Positions 57,372 to 64,000 of a DNA stretch of 64,000 bases are shown here, piece after piece (within the stretch, counting starts at the first letter, position 1; every line of letters begins with the position of its first letter). The position numbers were made by a program, and so were the translations under genes. The stretch comes from Cyanomargarita calcarea GSE-NOS-MK-12-04C. GTDB taxonomy: Bacteria; Cyanobacteriota; Cyanobacteriia; Cyanobacteriales; Nostocaceae. The notes beneath the pieces were generated by a model that worked only from the letters and a program-made list of their open reading frames with translations, ran no database searches and was not told the DNA's origin. The DNA lies in NCBI GenBank assembly GCA_019359595.1, contig JAHHGZ010000015.1, positions 62,001 to 126,000 on the forward strand, given 5' to 3'.

Positions 57372-57716
57372 TTGCCACCTCTGTTTGGCTTGAAAGGGAG
57401 TGTTGTCAATATTGGCATTCCAATGGACGTTGTGCGAATAGCGATTCCCCTAATCGTCTACTTCGTGCTAATGTTCTTGTCTAGTTTTTACATGGCCTGG
57501 AAAATCAAAGCCGACTACTCGAAAGCTGCGAGTTTGGCATTTACAGCAGCTGGGAATAATTTTGAGTTAGCGATCGCTGTCGCTATTGCCGTGTTTGGCA
57601 TTAACTCCGGTGCTGAAGAAAGCTGCTGTAATTGGTCCGTTGGTAGAAGTGCCTGTATTAATTAGTTTGATTAGTGTAGCTTTTTGGATAAGAAAAGGGT
57701 TTTTCAAGGCTTCCTC
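57372..57716 (+). pseudogene. ACR3-type arsenite transporter remnant
   Basis: The frame reads [28 protein letters not shown], then [26 protein letters not shown], the last third of ACR3/ArsB. After SGAEE the frame is broken: the continuation [16 protein letters not shown] is found in another frame at 57620-57670. The first two thirds, including the arsenite-binding cysteine, are missing. Not functional; arsenite export must rely on another gene if it exists. Confidence 0.82.
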
Positions 57717-57769
57717 ATCATTTGTGTTGTAGCTTTAGTGGTTCGTGTCATTAATTCTGGGGGGTTGCT

Positions 57770-57803
57770 AGATCCCCGACTTCGTGAAAGTTGTCGGGGA
57801 TCT
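57770..57803. repeat. Dispersed hairpin repeat copy 2
   Basis: Differs from 21728-21761 by one base in the loop region; both are preceded by GGGGTTG(A/C)T. Confidence 0.7.
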
Positions 57804-57911
57804 GAGCCTCACGACTGGGCAAAACTAATGACATGAACTACTAAAACCTGTAATTGTCTGCTTTCAAGAATTCTGGCCGTTCCCAATATTAAATCAAATA
57901 GGTTCAAACGA

Positions 57912-58388
57912 ATGGAGCAGCGAGCAATTCAGCTAATTATAGAAAACTTGTGGTGGGTGATTCCAACCAAACTGGCAGGTGTTCGTAAGCCAATGGCAGA
58001 GGAACTGAACGAGCTACAGACTGCCGGCATTGGTGCAATTGTTTCAGTTATAAATGACACCTCCAATCTCGCTTTGTATGAGCAGGCAAACATCCCCTAC
58101 CTGTGGCTACCGATCGATATAGGTGGCTCACCGAGCCGAGAGCAGATTCAGGAATTACAAAACTTTGTTGACCAACATAATCGCCAAGGCTTGGGTGTTG
58201 CAGTCCATTGCACTGGTGGAATACATCGGACGGGAACCATTCTGGCTGCTTACCTGATTTGTAGTGGTTCGTCTTATAACGATGCAATGCAGACAATTGA
58301 AAAAGCGAACTCGTTGGTCGTACTGGAAGACCAACAAGTTCGCTTTTTGCGCTCTTTATCAGATGGTAAAAGTTCCCAAAACGATTGA
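57912..58388 (+). CDS. Dual-specificity/cysteine phosphatase family protein, copy 1
   Basis: 158 residues. The cysteine phosphatase P-loop is visible: VAVHCTGGIHRTGTILAAYL (HCx5R, Cys nucleophile and Arg), with a candidate general-acid Asp further upstream (WLPIDIGGSPS). The N-terminal part ENLWWVIPTKLAGVRKP is shared with the next gene. Dual-specificity phosphatases hydrolyse phosphoproteins or phosphoinositides; arsenate-reducing relatives use the same P-loop, but there is no extra Cys pair here to support arsenate reduction. Intact and adjacent to its tandem copy. Confidence 0.82.
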   Translation: MEQRAIQLIIENLWWVIPTKLAGVRKPMAEELNELQTAGIGAIVSVINDTSNLALYEQANIPYLWLPIDIGGSPSREQIQELQNFVDQHNRQGLGVAVHCTGGIHRTGTILAAYLICSGSSYNDAMQTIEKANSLVVLEDQQVRFLRSLSDGKSSQND

Positions 58389-58453
58389 TTCGAGCGTCGT
58401 AGGGTGGCAAAAATCAAGTTTAAGTCAAGTAATCATACTGGAGGTTCAAACCA

Positions 58454-58912
58454 ATGGAGCAAGAAACAATTCAGCCAATTGTAGAAAACTTGTGGTGGGT
58501 GATTCCAAGCAAACTGGCAGGTGTTCGCAAGCCAACAGCAGAGGAACTCAGGGAGTTACAAGCGGTAGGGATTGGTGCAATTATCTCCGTCCTAGATGAC
58601 CCCTCTAATTTGGATTTGTATGAGCAGGCAGGCATCCCTTACCTTTGGCTGCCAACCAAGGGAGGCACCCCACCAAGTCGGGAACAGATTCAGGAATTAG
58701 AAAACTTTGTTGACCAACATAATCGCCAAGGCTTGGCTGTTGCAGTCCATTGTACCAATGGAATACGTCGGACGGGAACCATGCTCGCTTCCTACCTGAT
58801 TCATGTCGGTTTGTCTTACGATTCGGCGATTCAGACAATACATTTGGCAAAGCCTGAAGTCGAACTGCGAGAAGCCCAAAGTGCCTTTTTGCGCTCTTTG
58901 GCAGGAGAATAA
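58454..58912 (+). CDS. Dual-specificity/cysteine phosphatase family protein, copy 2
   Basis: 152 residues, a tandem duplicate of the previous gene, starting 65 bp later with long stretches of identical DNA. P-loop VAVHCTNGIRRTGTMLASYL. The region of the candidate acid Asp differs (PTKGGTPPS versus PIDIGGSPS), so this copy may lack it. Whether both copies are active, or one is a regulatory variant, is not visible. Substrate unknown. Confidence 0.82.
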   Translation: MEQETIQPIVENLWWVIPSKLAGVRKPTAEELRELQAVGIGAIISVLDDPSNLDLYEQAGIPYLWLPTKGGTPPSREQIQELENFVDQHNRQGLAVAVHCTNGIRRTGTMLASYLIHVGLSYDSAIQTIHLAKPEVELREAQSAFLRSLAGE

Positions 58913-58959
58913 GCCAATTGGTATGATTTAGCGCTCAGGGCAAGCCCTGAGAGGAAAGT

Positions 58960-59170
58960 GGCACGCGACAATTGAAAAAATTGCCAAAGCCATGTGAAAA
59001 CAAACGCCTCGCCGTTTTCAGTTGCAATTTCTCAATGCCACTTTTTAAAGCGTAATGATAGCGTTCTATCAACCAAGGGTCTGTATACCATTTCACGCAA
59101 TGTGGTGCATCTTCTAAACGATTAATCTCCAGGCTAGTAATCAACAACCAACTAATCGGATTAATCCCCG
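58960..59170 (-). pseudogene. IS4-type transposase fragment
   Basis: Reads PISWLLITSLEINRLEDA, then VKWYTDPWLIERYHYALKSG, matching the C-terminal DDE region (catalytic Glu within WLIERYH) of IS4-family transposases. The remainder is missing and no inverted repeats are seen. A dead insertion-sequence remnant downstream of the phosphatases. Confidence 0.75.
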
Positions 59171-59220
59171 ATGGTTAGTTTTCCTCAAGTGCCAAAATCA
59201 CTTAAGTAATTCAGAACTTT

Positions 59221-60585
59221 ATGACTAATTTATTAATAATCGGTGGTAGCGACGCTGGTATTAGTGCTGGCTTACGGGCAAGAGAATTAGATTCTACGGT
59301 TGATGTCACCCTAGTTGTTGCTGATAGCTATCCTAACTACAGCATTTGTGGTATTCCTTTTTACTTAAGTGGAGAGGTTGCAGATTGGCGCAATCTTGCT
59401 CATCGAACAGCAGAAGAAATTACAGCCACAGGCATTAATTTGTTACTCAACCACACTGCCACGACTGTAAACGCTATCAACAAAAGTGTTCAAGTCGTGA
59501 ATCAACAAGGGCAAGAACAATGGTTGACCTACGATAAGTTAATGATTGGTACAGGTGCCGTTTCTACTCAACCCCGTATCAAAGGGTTAGATATCAAGGG
59601 TGTGTTTCTATTGCATTCAATGGATGATACTTTTGCTGTCCACCAATATATGACTACTCATCAACCCCAGCGGGCGGTGATTGTTGGTGGTGGATATATT
59701 GGCTTAGAAATGGCAGATGCTTTAACTCATCAAGGTATAAGCGTTACCGTAGTGGAACATTCCCCAACAGTAATGAAGACGGTTGACCCTAGTTTGGGGC
59801 AAATGATTGCCGAAAAACTACAACAACACAGTATATCCGTAATTAATAGTACAGAAATTAATACTATCGAGCTGCAAGGAACGGAGTTAGTAGTTTCTGG
59901 TTCTAATGGTTTTTATAGAACTACTGATATGGTACTAGTTGCAGTTGGGGTTAAACCCTTAACAGACCTAGCGATGTCGGCAGGGTTGAAAACTGGTATA
60001 CGTGGTGCTATCCAAGTCAGCAAAAAAATGGAAACTAACGTCCCTGATATTTATGCTGCGGGGGACTGTACTGAAACTTGGCATCGTTTGCTCAATGAGT
60101 ATGTTTACTTACCCTTGGGTACAACCGCACACAAGCAAGGTCGGATTGCTGGTGAAAATGCGGTTGGTGGAAATCGAGAATTTGCTGGAACACTGGGTAC
60201 ACAAGTTGTAAAGATATTTGATTTAGCAGTTGCCCGTACAGGGTTGCGCGATTTAGAAGCTCAAGAAGCCAGATTGAATCCTGTGACAGTCGAGTTTGAA
60301 ACTTGGGATCACAAAGTTTATTATCCAGGTGCGAAGAAATTAAGAATTCTCGTCACTGGTGATTCTCAAACAGGTAAGTTATTGGGTGCCCAAATCGCAG
60401 GACATTATCAGGGGGAAGTTGCCAAGCGCATTGATGTCTTTGCTTGTGCCTTATTTCATGAAATGAAGGTTGAGGATTTAAGTGAACTCGACCTAAGTTA
60501 TACACCTCCTTTGAGCAGTCCTTGGGACCCCGTGCAAATGAGTGCCCAAGCTTGGGTAAAATATGTAAATAAGAGTAAGTTTTGA
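59221..60585 (+). CDS. FAD-dependent pyridine nucleotide-disulfide oxidoreductase (CoA-disulfide reductase/NADH oxidase type)
   Basis: 454 residues. FAD-binding GGSDAGISAG at the N-terminus, single redox Cys43 in YSICGIPFYLS, NAD(P)-binding VIVGGGYIGLEMA and FAD-binding DIYAAGDC, with a C-terminal dimerisation domain. The single cysteine identifies the NADH oxidase/CoA-disulfide reductase/NADH peroxidase class rather than a two-cysteine reductase. Similar enzymes accompany arsenic islands in cyanobacteria, which I recall but cannot verify here. Full length. Confidence 0.86.
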   Translation: MTNLLIIGGSDAGISAGLRARELDSTVDVTLVVADSYPNYSICGIPFYLSGEVADWRNLAHRTAEEITATGINLLLNHTATTVNAINKSVQVVNQQGQEQWLTYDKLMIGTGAVSTQPRIKGLDIKGVFLLHSMDDTFAVHQYMTTHQPQRAVIVGGGYIGLEMADALTHQGISVTVVEHSPTVMKTVDPSLGQMIAEKLQQHSISVINSTEINTIELQGTELVVSGSNGFYRTTDMVLVAVGVKPLTDLAMSAGLKTGIRGAIQVSKKMETNVPDIYAAGDCTETWHRLLNEYVYLPLGTTAHKQGRIAGENAVGGNREFAGTLGTQVVKIFDLAVARTGLRDLEAQEARLNPVTVEFETWDHKVYYPGAKKLRILVTGDSQTGKLLGAQIAGHYQGEVAKRIDVFACALFHEMKVEDLSELDLSYTPPLSSPWDPVQMSAQAWVKYVNKSKF

Positions 60586-60881
60586 GACTTGACTAAATCG
60601 AATCGTAGGGTAGATATTTTTAAAGTTTGCAGGCAGTAATTACAAAAAAAAATCACCGTGAGGAGATAAGTACGTCGGCGTTAAAAATTGTCGTTATGAC
60701 AAGGCAGGAGGCAGAAGGGAAGAGGCTTTTGGGCAACTTTACTTTTCGTTACATACTTAAGTTTTTTTGCGCCTTTCTACTTAATACTCCCCCTCGACCT
60801 AACTCAATGCCTATTCCGTTCGGGATATGTAAAAGTGGTCGTCCACTAATTTAAAGTTGGCAATAATTTTGAAGCCCATTC

Positions 60882-63113
60882 CTACGGAACTTCAATAGAA
60901 ATCAAGGCATTTTCCGGCAAATAGCTAGAGAAGCGTCCTTCATCGGAAAGCACCAAAATTAAGCGCAGGGGATAATCTGGTGAGACTTGCAAATCGGCCC
61001 AGGGTATTGCTAACTCCAAACAATTGTCTAAAGCAACTTCGGCACGACTGCTTCGGTTCTGCCATTGATTATTCTCAACTGCTTCCTGAAACTGGATAGA
61101 TTCCGTCAGCAAGTTAATTTCCAAATGGTGGTGGAATGCATAATTTAATGGTGCTGCATCCGGCACATCTGTCAAAGGTAGAGGGCTGTTGTGCATGGTT
61201 TTGCCGGGATAAAACCATAGTAAATTTAAGTCTGGGGGTAAATCTCGTCCCGGCTGAATGCCTGTTTTGAAGTCTAAGCGTAAATAGAAATTCAGGTGGT
61301 CTACCCCATAGAACAACCGCTGTATGGGGCTGCTGTTGTGCATTGTACCCCGTGCGCCACCAATTTCTATGCGTCCGGCTTTATCCCAGTCTTGTTCATC
61401 ACCTTTGCCATTAATTATTGGATGAATAAAGCTTTCTGGTGCGTGGTCTGGTCGTGCTTCGTGAGCTTCTACTGGTTGTTTGAGATATGAAGGTATCGGT
61501 TCGTTCAATGCCCGGTAAATGCCGCACAGGTGTTCGCGAAATAATTGGTCGAAAATAGCGTCTTGGTTGGAGGAATGCCCTTCGCCAAACCACCAGAACC
61601 AGTCGGAACCCTCGGCAGCATACAATGCTTCCCAGGCTGCAGGGTTGTTTTCTTCCGTGGCTTCGGGATGATTTGCCAACATTTGCCTTGCCTGTGTCAG
61701 GTAGTCCCAAGCCCGGTTTTTGGCCGGATCGCCAATCCAGGTGGTGAAGCTGCCATCTACCCAAGAACCGCTGTGTAATTCGTCTGCTTTTATCGTCGCT
61801 GTGGCAGGAAATTCTTCGATAAATTCTGAGACGGTGACAAGTTTTATCCGGGATTCTTTTTCCAGAGTTTCGTATAATGCTTCCAAGAAGGGTTTGCCAT
61901 CTTCGGGATAAAATTCCCAGCAATTTTCCCCATCTAGGGCGATGGTAACTAACCAAGGTTGTTCTGTCGGGTGGTCTTTTTGCATCTTGGCGATCGCTTG
62001 CAAATGTCCTACCAAATCTGCTGCTGCATGCTTGGGTGGCATCGCGCTGTAGGTAAACCCAATTAAATCTGATAGTCTATGGTCGCGGAAAACGATCGCT
62101 AAATCGCCTGATGGAGTTTCCAAACGGTAGGGACGATATAGCAGTGCTGGTTCTTGGAGATTCCCCGCTCCATCGCGATGGAAAAAGTTTTTCACTGTCC
62201 AGCCGAGGACTGCTTCATCTGAGCAAATCCACTTAAATCCTTGTTTGCTGATATACGGTAATATTTCCGGACTTACTGACTGCTCAGATGGCCATAAACC
62301 GCGTGGCGCACATCCAAATCTATCTATATATAAGTTCCAGGATTTTTTTAAATGTCGGGGAATATCTTCCTCCCACTGAAACTGCTGTAGTGGTAATGCC
62401 ATATTTGGCACAGCGACTCTACCCGCGTTGGTATCGGCAAGTAAGGGCAAAATCGGGTGAGTATAGGGAGTGGTTGTAACTTCCAACTGCCCAGATTCTT
62501 GCATTTTCCGGTGTTGTGGAATAATGCGACTCAGAATTTGTCTTTGTTTGGAATAAATCCGCTGGCGATCGCTTAAAGTAAAATCCTTGCCCTGTTTTAA
62601 CCAAGTTGCAATTTCTGGGTCATCCCAAAAGAGTGGGTCAATCCAGGCCAGGTTATGCCAAGCTAATAAATCGCCATAATCTTGCTCTTGCCAATTTGTC
62701 AAACACCAAGCTTGTCCTTTTTCTTGTCGTTGCTGGTATAACTGGGCATACCGAGGATGAGGGTCAATCAGGGTGTGGTGATTGGCATCAAAAAAATGTT
62801 GGATGATAAACTCACGCTGTTGGTGATTTATTTGTTCAACAGGCATGAGACTGGCTTCTAAGTAAGGGTCAAAAGCAGTGCCAGCAATATAATCTTCTAA
62901 TTGCAATATCAGCGATGGTACCAAGTTCACAGTTTGATGTAACTTGGGATATCGCTCTAACATCAGCACCAAATCGAGATAATCCTTAGTACCATGCAAT
63001 CGTACCCAAGGCAAGCGATACTTACTGCGAGACACTGAAATGCCGCTGTCGGGTGACTTGTACAGCGGCTGATGTTGGTGCCATATAAAGGCCACGTAAA
63101 GGGGATGAGGCAT
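60882..63113 (-). CDS. Glycoside hydrolase family 57 protein
   Basis: 743 residues. The GH57 barrel starts YVAFIWHQHQPLY. The nucleophile region appears as RGLWPSEQSVSPEI and the acid/base Asp region as TIALDGENCWEFYP. A C-terminal ~200-residue beta-sandwich-like domain follows (DKAGRIEIGGARGTMHN). GH57 enzymes are alpha-amylases, branching enzymes or 4-alpha-glucanotransferases, so a role in glycogen metabolism is likely; the exact activity cannot be told. No signal peptide, cytoplasmic. Intact. Confidence 0.88.
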   Translation of the reverse strand: MPHPLYVAFIWHQHQPLYKSPDSGISVSRSKYRLPWVRLHGTKDYLDLVLMLERYPKLHQTVNLVPSLILQLEDYIAGTAFDPYLEASLMPVEQINHQQREFIIQHFFDANHHTLIDPHPRYAQLYQQRQEKGQAWCLTNWQEQDYGDLLAWHNLAWIDPLFWDDPEIATWLKQGKDFTLSDRQRIYSKQRQILSRIIPQHRKMQESGQLEVTTTPYTHPILPLLADTNAGRVAVPNMALPLQQFQWEEDIPRHLKKSWNLYIDRFGCAPRGLWPSEQSVSPEILPYISKQGFKWICSDEAVLGWTVKNFFHRDGAGNLQEPALLYRPYRLETPSGDLAIVFRDHRLSDLIGFTYSAMPPKHAAADLVGHLQAIAKMQKDHPTEQPWLVTIALDGENCWEFYPEDGKPFLEALYETLEKESRIKLVTVSEFIEEFPATATIKADELHSGSWVDGSFTTWIGDPAKNRAWDYLTQARQMLANHPEATEENNPAAWEALYAAEGSDWFWWFGEGHSSNQDAIFDQLFREHLCGIYRALNEPIPSYLKQPVEAHEARPDHAPESFIHPIINGKGDEQDWDKAGRIEIGGARGTMHNSSPIQRLFYGVDHLNFYLRLDFKTGIQPGRDLPPDLNLLWFYPGKTMHNSPLPLTDVPDAAPLNYAFHHHLEINLLTESIQFQEAVENNQWQNRSSRAEVALDNCLELAIPWADLQVSPDYPLRLILVLSDEGRFSSYLPENALISIEVP

Positions 63114-63119
63114 AGAAAA

Positions 63120-63275
63120 AGTTAGGAGTTATGAGTTAGGAGGTAGGAGTTAGAAGGTAGGAGTTATGAACTAGGAATTAAGAGTGATGAGTTGCAATTT
63201 ATACTTCTAACTTTTCATCCTCAACTCTCCATTTTATTCTTAATTCCTAACTCCTAACTCCTAACTCCTAACTCT
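63120..63275. repeat. Oppositely oriented heptamer-type tandem repeats
   Basis: AGGAGTTA/TAGGAGTTAG units at 63121-63180 and inverted (CTAACTC)n units at 63241-63272, in the gap between the GH57 and NfuA-like genes. STRR-type repeats; the two blocks could form a long hairpin. Confidence 0.75.
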
Positions 63276-63281
63276 TAATTT

Positions 63282-63512
63282 TTAAATGACTTGCTCAACT
63301 TCGGCAATTTCTGGAATCATTTCGCGCAACCGACGCTCAATACCCATTCTCAGGGTCATTGCGGAACTAGGGCAAGAGCCACAGGCACCTTGCAAACGCA
63401 GCTTGACAACAGGCCCATCAAGTTCTACGAGTTCCACGTTGCCACCATCAGACATGAGATAAGGGCGCATTTCGTCTAAGACTGTTTCCACGTTTTCAGT
63501 TGTCAGTTCCAT
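63282..63512 (-). CDS. NifU-like C-terminal domain iron-sulfur scaffold (NfuA/CnfU type)
   Basis: 76 residues, essentially the NifU C-terminal domain: [26 protein letters not shown] and [21 protein letters not shown], with CGSC as the CxxC that holds a [4Fe-4S] cluster in a dimer. It delivers clusters to photosystem I and other proteins in cyanobacteria. Stand-alone copies of this length are normal. Intact. Confidence 0.92.
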   Translation of the reverse strand: MELTTENVETVLDEMRPYLMSDGGNVELVELDGPVVKLRLQGACGSCPSSAMTLRMGIERRLREMIPEIAEVEQVI

Positions 63513-63725
63513 ACTTTTAGACCTTGTAATTTAACGATGGGATTGCTTATGGTTGATGATTAACTTTTAACTGTCAATTGTTGATGGTGAGCTAATTTTC
63601 TCTCTTCTGTTAAAACAAGGAAAGAACCTAATTCTTCAGTCTGATTTTAGCCCAAAGTCCAAAATCTAAGGTTTACAGCCAAAAGTTTTTTAGCTATTGA
63701 CTATTTACCAAACTAGTGATACCTC

Positions 63726-64000
63726 TTATACTAACTTGATATTCGAGTAACTGAACTCGGTTGTGGAGCGTTCCCCATCCTTATACTCTTGCACAACCTG
63801 CTTGCTCATCAAGTAGTAATCCCCGATTTTCTCATAGGTATCTTCAAATTTGAGAAGACTGCTGACTTGATTGGTTTTAATGTTGCGGAAAATTGCATCG
63901 TAGCGAGAAGCAATGTAGCCAAAACCAGTATCCAAGCTTTCGTGGGTATCAATTACAAAAGCCATACGTCCCATCACTCGACTTATCTGGCAAATTTCCT
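63726..64000 (-). CDS. DUF3386 family protein, C-terminal part (runs off the window)
   Basis: The frame stays open through the window end (upstream codons read EICQISRVMG), so only the last ~90 codons are visible. Text such as DTGFGYIASRYDAIFR, FEDTYEKIGDYYLM and TTEFSYSNIKLV matches what I recall of the DUF3386 family, widespread in cyanobacteria and of unknown function. The GTG at 63977 is internal. No motif for a biochemical role is visible. Confidence 0.65.
   Translation of the reverse strand, partial: EICQISRVMGRMAFVIDTHESLDTGFGYIASRYDAIFRNIKTNQVSSLLKFEDTYEKIGDYYLMSKQVVQEYKDGERSTTEFSYSNIKLV

Noticed and set aside
60627-60854. 75-codon ORF after the oxidoreductase
   Set aside because: No SD or motif, and it spans repeat-like sequence.
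1-64000. tRNA or rRNA genes
   Set aside because: I looked for T-loop and conserved rRNA sequence by eye and saw none; a tRNAscan or Infernal run would settle it.

Overview
The window is chromosomal DNA of a cyanobacterium, probably a filamentous Nostocales-type species. The evidence is the frequent HIP1 octamer GCGATCGC, a high-light-inducible protein, an xisHI pair, heptamer tandem repeats, DUF1822/CHASE2/CHAT genes, a huge CHAT-NB-ARC-WD40 protein and many small hairpin repeats. I cannot name the genus. No rRNA or tRNA gene was recognised.

Layout. 1-3.7 kb: a SulP anion transporter, aroA and a hypothetical. 3.8-9.2 kb: an export cassette on the minus strand with a double-glycine-leader beta/gamma-crystallin, a phytanoyl-CoA dioxygenase-like enzyme, a C39-peptidase ABC exporter and an HlyD adaptor, interrupted by a near-palindromic MITE-like element. 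9.8-13.5 kb: an NB-ARC regulator, a broken intradiol dioxygenase, two small probably secreted or surface proteins and a truncated DUF928-like remnant. 13.7-20.3 kb: a MocR-type regulator and a three-gene unit (sigma-like protein, DUF1822, CHAT-CHASE2). 20.8-28.0 kb: a redoxin, an Hlip, deletion-fused solute-binding/VWA/XpaC genes, and a restriction endonuclease remnant with its methyltransferase.

29228-38289 is a decayed type V-K CRISPR-associated transposon (CAST) inserted between the convergent genes thyX and dcd. It has perfect 24-bp inverted termini, TnsB-type repeat ends, a five-repeat V-K-type CRISPR array, a 46-codon cas12k stump, an intact CvkR-type MerR regulator, an intact tniQ, and a tnsB-tnsC deletion fusion. 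The cargo consists of a broken DUF262 gene, a fused hsdS-hsdR, a truncated metallopeptidase and an apparently intact TIGR04255/unknown/HEPN-like operon. The element should be unable to move by itself, but its ends remain recognisable.

38.3-46.7 kb: dcd, a CobO-like protein without a P-loop, rph, pgl, two FHA proteins, an M50-type protease, a PD-(D/E)XK-like protein, a GIY-YIG protein and xisHI. 47.1-51.6 kb: the CHAT-NB-ARC-WD40 protein. 52.3-60.6 kb: a D-lactate dehydrogenase, then an arsenic island (PstS/SphX, ArsJ-associated GAPDH, ArsJ, a broken ACR3, two tandem phosphatases, a transposase scrap and an FAD oxidoreductase). 60.9-64 kb: a GH57 enzyme, an NfuA-like protein and the C-terminus of a DUF3386 protein.

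A striking theme is the number of deletion scars that join the front of one gene to the back of another, concentrated at 22-38 kb. They may reflect real genome erosion or assembly mis-joins; long reads would decide. All functional statements rest on reading the translated sequences; no database search was run.
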